From Harmothoe impar (taxonomy: Eukaryota; Annelida; Polychaeta; Phyllodocida; Polynoidae): a stretch of 64,000 nt of DNA. Below are positions 22,431 to 33,202 of the stretch, piece by piece. Numbering within the stretch: position 1 is the stretch's first letter; every line of letters starts with the position of its first letter. The notes below the pieces were generated by a model, which ran no database searches, was not told the origin of the DNA, and saw only the letters and a list, made by a program, of their open reading frames with translations. The DNA is taken from positions 23,428,381 to 23,492,380 of the forward strand of contig OX381713.1 of the NCBI GenBank assembly GCA_947462335.1, given 5' to 3'. The translations under genes and the position numbers were made by a program.

Positions 22431-25330
22431 CTTTGATAGGCATGAAACTATGCACAGGGTCAAATGAAGTCTTTATTTGCTTTGGGGCATTGTCTTTATT
22501 ACTCCATCTAGGTAGGGAGGGGTTGATAAATCTACTTTTCTTCGGGGACAGGCTCAAACTATGCATTTGGGTTCAAAAACACGGGAAATCACAACAACAA
22601 AAATTCAGACCCCCGTGACCCCCCTCCTACATGGGGTCCGAAGGATGGCCAAATAGTGAGAAAACAGCCAAAATTCAGGCTTTCAGATTCCTTCTAAAAT
22701 CAAATCATGTCTTCATGAAAATGGTCAGAAACCTTCATATGGGACTCAAAGAGACCATTTAAAGTCATATTGTTGTGATTATAGAGGTGTTAACCCCTCT
22801 GGGGAGGTGCATTGTCCTCGGTAGAATACCGATAAATCAGCTATTTTGAAGGCATTTGATTCCGTACAATCACATCCCTATACTGCAATAAAAGATCCTC
22901 AGGACACCTAATCAGGCAGATTAAACCCTTCTGGAGGGTCTCTTCTTTCTGTTAACTCCCGCAGCATGCACCAATAGCCATCAGATAACTCTTCCCCCCC
23001 TTCGCCTCTATATTACGCTATACTGAAATAATGTATTAATATAAGACCTGTCTGGTAGTTTGAACCACTCTTGAGGGCTCCCTGTTCCTGTTAACCCTTT
23101 AACTGCTGGCCTTGAAAAATGAAATTTGGGCCTTAACCACCGGCCCTATGCCATGGGAATATGCAAGTTTGCAAGTATGTGCTCCCTGGGATAGTGGCTA
23201 AGTAGTAAAATAAGTTGTATTGGAGACATAATTTGCACCTTTCTGACATGGGGATGTAGTACTGATGTTAAATATTTTTGGATTTATTAAAAAATTCTCA
23301 TTCTTTGTTTCATAGCAGGAGCTGCAATTTAGTGGTAATGCTGCCATAGGGCAGTACTGTTGCTGCCCTATGGCATCAGCAGCTTTTCAGGGGTATTTTA
23401 GATGCTGCCCAGAGGCAGCAGCGGCCCTTAAAGGGTTAACCACCCCCTTTGACCTCCCTCCACCCCATCCCCACCCTCACCCCGAACTGATAGCCATGAA
23501 ATAACCCCCTCCCCCTCGCCTCCATATTATACAGTAGAACCATCAGCCCAACCCTCCCTCCATGTGGCACAGTGCACAGCATTGCCTCTCATGGTATGTA
23601 TCATGCCTGGGAGTGGGACAGTGGTGTGGTTTAAAAAAAAAGAGTGAGCTGAGTCCTTGAGATCACCCTGGTAGGTGTATCTAAGTACTACAGCTGGTAG
23701 AGGGATACTGTACTTCAAGTCAAATCTGGGTTCAATATTTGGTCTAATATCAAGATACGTATTCATCTGTCCTCAAAGTTTGAAATTAGGTTCTACCAAC
23801 TTACCCTTTACCCCATATAGGGGATGGCATAGGTCTACCAAGCACCAGGCCTATGTTATATTTTCATATATCTGAATATTATAGCAGCACCCTCAGATGT
23901 TGCATGTATGCCCGTCTTTGACAAAATCTGATTTTTAGCATTGCAAATGAGGTATCAGGGTTACCTACTGTAACATCTGTTGTTTTGTTTAGACGCATTT
24001 ATTTGGTTTAGAATGACATGGTTACTAGTACGGTCTATGCGGTCGCACGTGCGGCCTGGATGCCAATCATAGTTCATAGTCAAGTCCATAGGCGGCGCTA
24101 CTACGTATGTCAGCGTCCCTGTTTCCCGCCTCACTGCTGGGGCATGATTCTACACCTACCCCTCCCCATAATATAATTGCAGGGTTTATTATTGGCTTCA
24201 TTGATATTTTTTTTTTGTTGTTGTTTCATCAGGTTATTAGTGATGTTGATATTAGATCTCTGCCATAACTATTATAGAATTACTATGTATAATAAGTGTA
24301 ACAACATGAAGCAGTCATCTTGACTTTGAATACACATGGGAGGAGGTACTAGGCATAGAATGGAGGGGGTGTGTGACCATTGGTAGGATAACTCAAAATG
24401 AATATAGCGACCTTTGAAAAGGGTATTATCTATCTGATCTGAACTCATTTCAATAATTATGTTGACAATTTAAATATATTGAAGCAAAGGCCCTCCAAAA
24501 TTTGGGTTATATTCATGCAATCACAAGAATATAATCTGTAATAGTCTCTTTGGGTCCCTTACCAGTTTTCTGTTGAGGTGCCAAAGCCATTCATGTATGA
24601 TAAATAAATTATAAGAGGTCTGATGGTTGGAGATGGACTGAGGCAGCCCTCCCCTTATGTCTGTATAGGGTAAGGGAGGAGGTCTGAGCCCCCTCCATAT
24701 CACCCACCCCTCTTTTAAACACACCCAAGACAGGCTAAGGTGTCTGTGAATGACTATTGATGTTCAAAGATCCTGACATTCTGAGTACAACATAATATAG
24801 AGGCGAGGGGGGAGGGAGTTATCTGATGGCTATTGGTGCATGCTGAGGGGTGGATTGGGGTGGGGTTAGGTGTCATAGGGGGTAATTAACAGAAACAGGG
24901 GGCCCTCCAGAACGGTTCATGATGATGTTTTATGGCAATATAGGGACTTCATCGTATAGAAGCAAATGTCTTCAAAAAAGCTAATCTATCAGTATTTTAC
25001 CATGGAAGCACCCCCTTCCCAGAGGGGGAAACACCCCTATAATCACAACAATATGACTGAAAATGCTCTCTTTGGGTCCCAAATGAAGGTTTCTGACCAT
25101 TTTCATGAAGGCATGGTGAGGTTTAAGTAGGAATTTGAAAGCGTGAATTTTGGCTGTTTTCTCACTATTTGGCCGATCTTCGGACCCCATGTATAGGGGG
25201 GTCAAAGGGGTCCGAATTTTTTTTTTTGTGATTTCCTAAGTTTTGGGTCCCAAATGCATAGTTTGAGCCTGTCCCTGAAACCGCACGACAAATTTAGCCC
25301 CCCCTAATCTAGGGTTTGCAGGCGAAAATG
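22430..25330. mobile_element. 2.9-kb fold-back element with arms of about 0.6 kb
   Basis: Left (22440-23030) and right (24740-25320) arms are diverged inverted copies. Matching landmarks include CAAACTATGCATTTGGG with CCCAAATGCATAGTTTG, ATGGTCAGAAACCTTCAT with ATGAAGGTTTCTGACCAT, and GCATGCACCAATAGCCATC with GATGGCTATTGGTGCATGC. The middle (23090-24700) includes C-rich CCCCTCCCCCTCGCC stretches similar to the arms. No transposase frame. The ends are approximate, as I could not fix a target duplication. Confidence 0.7.
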
Positions 25331-25584
25331 ACGAGAAAACACTTGTAACGGTCCCCTTGTTCAGTGTATGATCTAGTGGCCCCTTGAGCCTTGTCTAGGT
25401 CATGAGTTCCCAGGTGTTCATAACGGTCCGAGGAAGTTTAATTTACCCTAGACAGTCAGGCGTCAAGCTGACGAGGGACTGGCGATCCTCGGCCAGAGGC
25501 CACTATTTGGATCAGTTTACAAGAGGGTAAACTTTATCCACTCTCAATCTGGAAGACACTAGACTGTTGATCTGGTTTTCAGTT

Positions 25585-26573
25585 ACACAGAGAGAAATGT
25601 GAGAGTCAGCTGGACTCACATGCCATAGTCAGGCCCATGTCGCCAAAAGCACCCTCATGTGAGAGTCAAGCTGACTTTGACTGTAGAGAGAGTCCAGCTC
25701 TGCCTGACCTTCATCACAACAAGAGTCCAGCACTACCTGACCTTCATTACAATGAGAGTCAGGCAGTGCTGGACCCTTGTTTATGAAAGTTCAGCACTGC
25801 CTGACTTTCGCACTAAGGATAGTCTGATAATGCTGGACTTTCGTAGTGGTAGTATAGCGAGAGCACAGTGATGCCAGACTCTGGTTATCAAGAGTCAAGC
25901 CAAGCTGGACTCACATACGGATGTGAGTCTAGCAATGCTGAACCTTTGCCTCAATGAAAGTTAGACATACCTTAACTCTTCTTTATACAGTAAGACTAGT
26001 TGCTTATTTGCATTGGGGGAAATGTTTTAAAAGATTTATATGGCCTCCCTGACACTTTTAATTATATAGAAATCTCATACAAAATAATATTGTTGTCCTG
26101 AACATACAAGGGTCTGCTATCACAGACCACAAGTCATTTAGGTATGTAACAACATAGAGATATATGTACCAACATATGTCAGAGGTAATCCCAGGATCTA
26201 AATATATATTATTTCCAAATCCACAAGAATGGTGTCATGTACATCCTACCATTTAGCTCAATACTGTATTGTGTCCCCACCTGGTAGCAAACAAAGAAGG
26301 CTCAGGCTAACTGACCCTCATCCCAGAGTCAGACATTGCCTGACTGTGGAAAGAAGGTCAGGCTGACTCTGGTATGAAGATTTGTCTTGCCTGACTGTCT
26401 TTCAAAGATCAGGCTGACTCTCAAAAGGGAGTAACTTTATTGGACTATCAAAGGAGGCTCAGCCTGACTGTCCATTAATGGAGTGAAAGTCCAGCAGACT
26501 CTCCTACCTGAGTCATGCAGGCAGTGCTTGACCCTGGGGAGAGTCCAGCTGACGCTCACGTTTTTCTCTGTGT
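25585..26573. mobile_element. TIR element with GAGTCAGG/CCTGAC subrepeats
   Basis: The ends ACACAGAGAGAAATGTGAG (25585) and CTCACGTTTTTCTCTGTGT (to 26573) are inverted copies. Inside, many copies of AGTC(A/C)AG(C/G)...GCTGGACT lie in both orientations near both ends, with AT-rich filler between 25980 and 26260. The same kind of subrepeat recurs at 27420-27570 and inside the large palindrome (31540-31690 and mirror). No protein frame. Confidence 0.6.
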
Positions 26574-26750
26574 GGAACAAAACCTGCCACCAACTTTTGC
26601 TGTAGATGTACAGTAGAAGTTGCTGTATGTGTATACAGCAAGTCAGTTGCTGTACACATACAGCAAAATGTGCTGGAACAAAAGTTGCCATCAACTTTTG
26701 CTGTAGGTGTACAGCACTTACCAGGCCCGTAGCCAGCCTTGGCTGTGGGG
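26574..26750. repeat. Cluster of short TTTTGCTGTA palindromic repeats
   Basis: Repeated AACTTTTGCTGTA(G/C), GCTGTACACATACAGCA and AGTTGCTGTA words form several small hairpins within 180 bp immediately after the TIR element. Probably a MITE remnant. Confidence 0.45.
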
Positions 26751-27055
26751 GGGTGCTCACTTTAGGTAGGGTGGAACTCTTTTGACAAAGCCAAATAGCC
26801 CGGCCCGCAAAGCGGGGAGTATCGCAAGCGCCGCGGTGGGATTACCTGGGGGGGTCTGGGGGCATGCCCCCCAGGAAATTTTTGAAAAATTCATGTAAAA
26901 TGGTGCAATCTGGGGCATTCTGAAGAGATAATCCCAGACATTAAACGGAGGAATAGCATTTTTCTCCTTCCTCTCCCCTCTATCCAGTCTGTCCCCTGAC
27001 CCATTGTTGCCCTGGTATTAAAGTGTATGATGTGGAACAGAAAAAGAAGTTACCT

Positions 27056-27270
27056 GTTACTGTAAACATAGAAATTTTCGCGCTGTACATATTTTCGCGA
27101 TTTTCGCGGATTTTAAAATGCGCGAAAATATGTACAGAGCGAAAAGTTATGCTATGTAGTGGTATTACTACCAAGTGGCAAAATCCGTGAATTTAAATCC
27201 GCGCGAAATTGTACTTTATAACAAATCCGCGAAAATGTATACCAGCGAAAATATCTACGTTTACAGTACT
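27056..27270. mobile_element. MITE, same family as 3476-4307
   Basis: About 211 bp, CTGTAAACATAG...CTACGTTTACAG between TA duplications (27058-27268). It has subterminal AATTTTCGCG and CGCGAAAATAT stem segments and no coding capacity. Sharing of the terminal words with the 3.5-kb element defines a family. Confidence 0.8.
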
Positions 27271-27633
27271 TCTTACAGTGTACTCCTACTATGAATGGCT
27301 ATAACATGGGCATTTAGTGCTAGAGGGATGGGCTCTGGTAACAGCCATTAAACGGTTAACATATGCATAAAGAGCGACTGCACATTACCAATATAAGAGA
27401 TGTAGCCTATTACTCCCATCATAAAGGGAGTCAAATATAAGCTGGACCCCCTTTACAAAGAGAGTCAGAGATGAGTTAGACTCCCTTTCTTACTTAAAGG
27501 GAGTCATTCTGAAAGCAAGACCTGGACTCCCTTAAAGGAGTCACAGTGGTCACAGTGACTCTTTCTGACTCCCTTCCTTTTCTCTATGTATTAAACCCCG
27601 GGATTAAACCTCAGTCTTTGGGAGCATGTATTT

Positions 27634-27639
27634 GCAATT
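27634..27639. repeat. Left target-site duplication GCAATT
   Basis: Six bases directly before the palindrome, repeated exactly after its last base (36458-36463). The midpoint of the two copies coincides with the symmetry centre of the arms (about 32048.5). Confidence 0.75.
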
Positions 27640-27698
27640 AGTAGTATAGTATGTATCGGAACGGGACTATAGTTAAGTACTGTTTATTACTCAATCGA

Positions 27699-28090
27699 CC
27701 TGCAGCCAATCAGAGGCCTCCATTTGGTCACGTGACCGGAAGTGACCTACTTAGGGGATTAGTGGTGCATTCTGGGTAACCCTGCAGCCAATCAGAGGCC
27801 TCCATTTGGTCACGTGACCGGAAGTGACCTACTTAGGGGATTAGTGGTGCATTCTGGGTAACCTACTGACCTACTTAGAAGCTCTCAGCCAATCAGAGGC
27901 CGGCATTCTGGTAACCATGGTAACGTGACTTACTTACGTCACGTGACCTACTTAGGCTCAGCCAATCAGAAGCCGGCATTCTGGTAACTAGGGTAACGTG
28001 ACCTACTTAGGGTTTGTTTGTAAACAACACCACGTGGCTCTCTTGTTTGTAAACAACACCACGTGACACGTGACTGTTTGTAAACAAACA
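27699..28090. promoter_or_regulatory. Left-arm terminal promoter-like motif cluster
   Basis: Two tandem 82-bp units (27699-27780, 27781-27862) followed by degenerate ones. Each unit carries CCAATCAG (NF-Y-like), GGTCACGTGACC (E-box palindrome), CCGGAAGTGAC (ETS-like) and TGCATTCTGGG (reverse of the ZNF143/THAP11 core CCCAGAATGCA). CCAATCAG occurs four times (27706, 27788, 27889, 27962). It is followed by three TGTTTGTAAACAA forkhead-like palindromes, some next to CACGTG. The combination resembles a housekeeping-type promoter. Function is inferred from motifs only. Confidence 0.5.
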
Positions 28091-28104
28091 ATTCGACTTA
28101 GTCT

Positions 28105-28470
28105 GACATTTTCAGCTGTCGCATGCTGACCTGCTGCTATCATAAGAGAAACAAAAGCCCTAATCACGCTTTTCAGCTGGATCCTTCCACCCACCAGACA
28201 TGGATCCAGATGGGAGGGTGGTTTAAAATTAATCCGTGTACCGACTGTCATACAATAGTGTAATTAGTTGAACACGTGTTACCTGTATAAAGGATTAGCA
28301 GGTCATGGGCTTAGAGTGTGTATAGAAAAACAACTACAGGTAGCGTGAACAAAGCGACCCCCTCCCTTTCTGTCACTCTGTCTGTGACTAGAGGGCGCGC
28401 GTGTGGTAAGCGGCTTAAATCTAAAGAAAAAAAATCACCCTCTCCTGTCGTCAGCAGTCAGCTGGCCGGC
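28105..28470. repeat. Older inverted repeat inside the left arm (outer half)
   Basis: This segment pairs, with many mismatches, with 29400-29655 in the same arm. Shared words (after reverse complementing) include TTTTCAGCTG, GTTACCTGTATAA, TTAGAGTGTGTATA and GTGGTAAGCG. A separate direct repeat, GCTTTTCA(G/C)CTGGA followed by CCTTCCACCC, occurs at about 28168 and 29200. The right arm carries mirrored copies. Confidence 0.6.
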
Positions 28471-29399
28471 GGCTGGAAAATGCGATTAGAGGGATGATGA
28501 GCGCGGTTTTTTATATTCAATATATTAGAAGTGTGCTTTGTTGCTTATATAGTTCATTATGCGTTTAAAATGTTCGCGAGTATCGTAGAAATGTACAAAA
28601 ATCCTATTGTGGCGCCATCTGACGAAAAGAGCGGAGAACTATACTAGGGTATGGCGAGCTAGACTAGAGCATGTAATCACTAGGCGGCAGAGTGGTCAAA
28701 AGACAATCTCGTAGTAGTAGGTCTACTTGGATCTTGAGTAGCCACCCTTGTGGTTGCAATTACCTAGACTAGTTGACCCTGCCAGCCTGGTCAAGTGAAA
28801 TTAGTAAGGAGACCGCACATTAACGCGCTCCACAGTCTTTAGACAGTTAAGACTATAGTACCGTAGATTCTACTGTGTACTCACACTAACTATTTACAGT
28901 GCTACATATTCATACCCGTGTTCTAAGTGTTTTTTTTAGAAAAAAGCGATCTACTCACCCATTTTTTTTAGACAAACTCCTATTAGCAGGTAACCCCTGT
29001 ATAAACCATACTGCAAAGATCTGCTACTTCCAGCGTCTGCCTCGTGACTGATAGTGTACAACAAGACGAAGTGGGCAGAGGTGAAGTACTGTTCCAAGAA
29101 AAATTGAGGCTCTTTATATAGCTGAGAGAGCGGCTAATCCGGATGTTCTAAGCTTGTTTTCACCTAGAGCCCCACCCTCTTCCAGAGAGGAATCAAATTG
29201 CTTTTCACCTGGACCCTTCCACCCCTCATCCATCAGCATGAAAAGAGGGATAACAAGTGTAACGTGCGCTACATGTATATGGGATTATAGCTGGTGAAGA
29301 GATAAAGCCAGGTCAACTGTGTATACAAAGACTACAGGAGGTGATTAACGACAGGTGTGACGCGCCAGCCCGTGGACGGATTATCTTCTAAGCTGACGC

Positions 29400-29655
29400 T
29401 TATTCAACTAGCCAGCTGCCGTCCGCTCCACTCACCACGGCAAGAGGAGGTGCTTTTGTTTTACACTTAAGTCGCTTACCACATGTACTCGTCTCTACCT
29501 CACAGACAGACACCCTCTCGCTTGCTTCACGACCCCTGTAGCTTTTTTTGTATACACACTCTAATCTCATAACCCCCTGATCCGTTATACAGGTAACGGG
29601 TATTCTCTTTTAAATAGCTGCCAGTCAGCCTGCGGCAGCTGAAAACGACGGTAAG
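29400..29655. repeat. Older inverted repeat inside the left arm (inner half)
   Basis: Partner of 28105-28470, in opposite orientation and clearly more diverged than the two main arms are from each other. It ends about 370 bp before the 288-codon ORF. Confidence 0.6.
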
Positions 29656-30027
29656 TAGCTTAGCTCTAGAAGCAAGAAGGCGTATATAAGGAGGCTCACA
29701 CGTGTATAGGCGCCTTATAAGTCGGCAGGGGGTAAATACTAGTGAAAAAGGAAGGCAGGTGTGCAGGTAGCTTTCTAACAGACACGTGTGTGCACTAAGC
29801 TGCTTAAGTCTAAACCCACCTGCAGTAGTCAGGTAGCATGTGAAAACTTACTTAACAGATCTCTTAATTGAGTAGAGACTCTGTACTGAGAGAGTCTTTT
29901 CAGCCGTTTAAGAGGATTATCTAGGACAGGGTACATAAGGAGTGAAACGACGCTCTCACCCATCACACTTTCTCGACCCGCCCTTCATCATCGTAGCATC
30001 GTCCACTCTACGCTCGCTCAGAATGTT

Positions 30028-30894
30028 ATGATGGTTAGTTCTGCTATTTTCAGCTACTTTTCTTATCGAAGTGTTGACGCTACAGAGCATCGAAACTCTC
30101 TCCAAATGAGTCCAAGAAAGAAAAAGCAACTTCCACTTGAAGCAGGAAGAGAAACAGTGCCCTATGATGCATGTGAGGTAAAGAAACATTGGAAGGACGT
30201 CACCAAGGAGCAATGGATAGAAGCATGCTTCAACTTCATCGGAACGGAAGTAGTTTCATTTGGACAGAGGGAGAAGATTTTGTTGGAGCTATTTTTCTTA
30301 GCTCCGTATACTTGGCCTGACTGTGGTGAAATTCCTTCAGGTATTTGTTCAGTCTTCGCCATAGAAGTTATCAGGTCTTTGAAGGAGCTTCGATATATGC
30401 AAGGCACTCACGAGGAGATTGTTCAGAAAATGACGGAATTCGAAACAGGAGAAGACACAATATGGTGCGAGGAGACGACATATACGGACGATGATCTGGA
30501 GTACATCATTTGTAGCCCGTTGGAACATTATGTTAAAGACTTTGAGGACATGCTAGACAGCACTGAGATGAACCCGAAAGAGAGATCCCTTACTGCACAG
30601 AAAGAGGCCAAAGCTGTGTTGGAAAAGCTCAAGTTTGGTCAAGGATTCACTCTTCAAAGCAGCTGTGTGAGTGTGATAAAAGGCCTTGTGTTGAAACATC
30701 CAGACATGAAGTTTTCGCGTGCTGTCGACACACTTCCTTTGCCTGAACTGATGATGAACATGATCGATCCCATCGTACCAACATGTTTCGACTCTGCCAA
30801 TTGTCCCATGTATAAAATGGTTTCAAGTTTTGCCCGTGGCCGATGGCTAAACGATCCACTGAAGTCAGAAAACCTCCTTGATTTAATCAACTGA
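30028..30894 (+). CDS. Uncharacterised 288-residue protein, left-arm copy
   Basis: Single uninterrupted frame of 288 codons. I do not recognise the family. Visible features: possible starts at residue 1, 2 or 27 (MSPRKKKQLP, a basic patch), an aromatic and charged segment (HWKDVTKEQWIEACFNFIG), a hydrophobic LLELFFLAPYTWPDCGEIPSG stretch too short and broken for a membrane helix, an acidic middle, and a Cys-containing C-terminus ending LLDLIN. No signal peptide or zinc-finger array. Base composition looks coding, unlike the surroundings, and the frame is intact in both arms with the same protein, so it is probably a cargo or captured host gene. It lies 2.4 kb inside the element terminus, reading towards the centre. 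Confidence 0.6.
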   Translation: MMVSSAIFSYFSYRSVDATEHRNSLQMSPRKKKQLPLEAGRETVPYDACEVKKHWKDVTKEQWIEACFNFIGTEVVSFGQREKILLELFFLAPYTWPDCGEIPSGICSVFAIEVIRSLKELRYMQGTHEEIVQKMTEFETGEDTIWCEETTYTDDDLEYIICSPLEHYVKDFEDMLDSTEMNPKERSLTAQKEAKAVLEKLKFGQGFTLQSSCVSVIKGLVLKHPDMKFSRAVDTLPLPELMMNMIDPIVPTCFDSANCPMYKMVSSFARGRWLNDPLKSENLLDLIN

Positions 30895-30944
30895 CTAAAT
30901 GTATTTTCTCATACTAGTATTAGTAGCATTAGTAATAGCAGCTA

Positions 30945-31177
30945 CTCAGTCTCGTGCAGCACAAGCAGCAGCATCTGTCAGCAGCATCCGTGACATCGTC
31001 AGCAGCAGCAGCAGCTGCACGAGCAGCACAAGCAGCAGCATCTGTCAACAGCATCCGTGACATCGTCAGCAACTGCAGCAGCTGCACGAGCAGCACAAGC
31101 AGCAGCAGCTGTCAGCAGCTGCAGCAGCTGCACGAGCAGCACAAGCAGCAGCACCAACAGCAGCAGCAACAGCAAAT

Positions 31178-31212
<35 letters not shown>

Positions 31213-31217
31213 GCGGT
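30945..31217 (+). repeat. CAG/CAGCAGCTGCACGAGCAG repeats, left arm
   Basis: Imperfect repeats of CAGCTGCACGAGCAGCACAAG ending in a pure CAG run (31177-31211, about 11 triplets). All frames read through as Ser, Ala or Gln strings; not treated as a gene. It begins about 50 bp after the stop codon of the 288-residue ORF, so could lie in its 3' UTR. Confidence 0.85.
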
Positions 31218-31997
31218 GTGGACCACTAAATTCGAGATGGCGACATGTCTGTTTCTTAGAATCGACATTCGACATGAGGCCTAGTGACATTTGACATGAA
31301 GCTTGAAAAACATAGTGACAGGTGACATGAGCAATTCTTAAAATCGACATGAGATATGAGCATAATTAAGCGACATCGACATGTGCCATGGCTATTTTTT
31401 TTTAAGACAAACGCCATAGACTCCTCATTCAAACCCCCACTAGTAGTGCTCTATAAGCGCAAGCTTTGCCTTAAGAGAGCTGTGGCTGTGAACCCTCTCC
31501 TCCCCCCGTACACACAGGTAAATATCAGAGTCAGCCAATGTCGCCAATACTACTCTCATACAAGGGTCAGGCACTGCTGGACTATAATAGATGGGTCAAG
31601 GACCATTCTACTGAGGGTCAGGCTAGGCTGGACATTCAATAACAGGCTGGACTTTGGCAAACTTGCTTGAAAGTCTGGCCAGCAAGAGTCCGTTGAAGGA
31701 CTATACGGTAAAAAGGCTGCTGTTACAGTCAAGATACTCATATTTCAAGCCCAGAAAACTGTAATTAGCTTTCCAAGTTGTTTATTTAACAATATCCTGG
31801 CCTAGCAAGAAGCTGTCAGATGACATCTAAGAAAAATGGGGCTGTTAATTGATCAAGAGAGCTACATTGTTACAGAGTCCTATTCCTCTTTTGAGGTGGG
31901 ACCAAATTTGAAAAAAGAATAAACTCAAAAAAAAAGCCTTAAGATTGAAACAGTTGTAGATGACAAATTTAATGAGGAAGTCGTATTAATTAGTTTA

Positions 31998-32100
31998 CAA
32001 ATAGCCGCTGCACGAGCAGCACAAGCAGCTCGTGCAGCTGCTGCAGCTGACACTAGTGTCAGCTGCTGCTTGTGCTGCTCGTGCAGCGGCTATTTGTAAA
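31998..32100. repeat. Centre of the palindrome
   Basis: The arms meet at AGCTGACACTAGTGTCAGCT, a perfect 20-bp palindrome around 32045-32064, flanked by CTGCACGAGCAGCACAAG and its complement. The left arm has about 12-15 extra bases (TCGTGCAGCTGC type), so the exact centre is displaced about 6 bp from the midpoint of the outer ends. Confidence 0.85.
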
Positions 32101-32878
32101 CTAATTAATACGACTTCCTCATCAAATTTGTCATCTACAACTGTTTCAATCTTAAGGCTTTTTTTTTGAGTTTATTCTTTTTTCAAATTTGGTCCCACCT
32201 CAAAAGAGGAATAGGACTCTGTAACAATGTAGCTCTCTTGATCAATTAACAGCCCCATTTTTCTTAGATGTCATCTGACAGCTTCTTGCTAGGCCAGGAT
32301 ATTGTTAAATAAACAACTTGGAAAGCTAATTACAGTTTTCTGGGCTTGAAATATGAGTATCTTGACTGTAACAGCAGCCTTTTTACCGTATAGTCCTTCA
32401 ACGGACTCTTGCTGGCCAGACTTTCAAGCAAGTTTGCCAAAGTCCAGCCTGTTATTGAATGTCCAGCCTAGCCTGACCCTCAGTAGAATGGTCCTTGACC
32501 CATCTATTATAGTCCAGCAGTGCCTGACCCTTGTATGAGAGTAGTATTGGCGACATTGGCTGACTCTGATATTTACCTGTGTGTACGGGGGGAGGAGAGG
32601 GTTCACAGCCACAGCTCTCTTAAGGCAAAGCTTGCGCTTATAGAGCACTACTAGTGGGGGTTTGAATGAGGAGTCTATGGCATTTGTCTTAAAAAAAAAT
32701 AGCCATGGCACATGTCGATGTCGCTTAATTATGCTCATATCTCATGTCGATTTTAAGAATTGCTCATGTCACCTGTCACTATGTTTTTCAAGCTTCATGT
32801 CAAATGTCACTAGGCCTCATGTCGAATGTCGATTCTAAGAAACAGACATGTCGCCATCTCGAATTTAGTGGTCCACAC

Positions 32879-32881
32879 CGC

Positions 32882-32919
<38 letters not shown>

Positions 32920-33153
32920 ATTTGCTGTTGCTGCTGCTGTTGGTGCTGCTGCTTGTGCTGCTCGTGCAGCTGCTGCAGCTGCTGACAGCTGCTGCTGCTT
33001 GTGCTGCTCGTGCAGCTGCTGCAGTTGCTGACGATGTCACGGATGCTGTTGACAGATGCTGCTGCTTGTGCTGCTCGTGCAGCTGCTGCTGCTGCTGACG
33101 ATGTCACGGATGCTGCTGACAGATGCTGCTGCTTGTGCTGCACGAGACTGAGT
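32879..33153 (-). repeat. CTG repeats, right-arm mirror
   Basis: Inverted copy of 30945-31217 with one extra CTG triplet, showing that the arms differ by slippage here. Confidence 0.85.
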
Positions 33154-33202
33154 AGCTGCTATTACTAATGCTACTAATACTAGTATGAGAAAATACATTT
33201 AG

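Noticed and set aside
28003..28251. 82-codon frame near both element termini (mirror 35846-36094)
   Set aside because: Overlaps forkhead-like and CACGTG repeats, protein composition unconvincing, no similarity recognised.
30954..31284. Poly-Ala, poly-Ser and poly-Gln frames (also mirrored at 32810-33143)
   Set aside because: Open in several frames because of CAG repeats; more likely 3' non-coding DNA of the 288-codon ORF.
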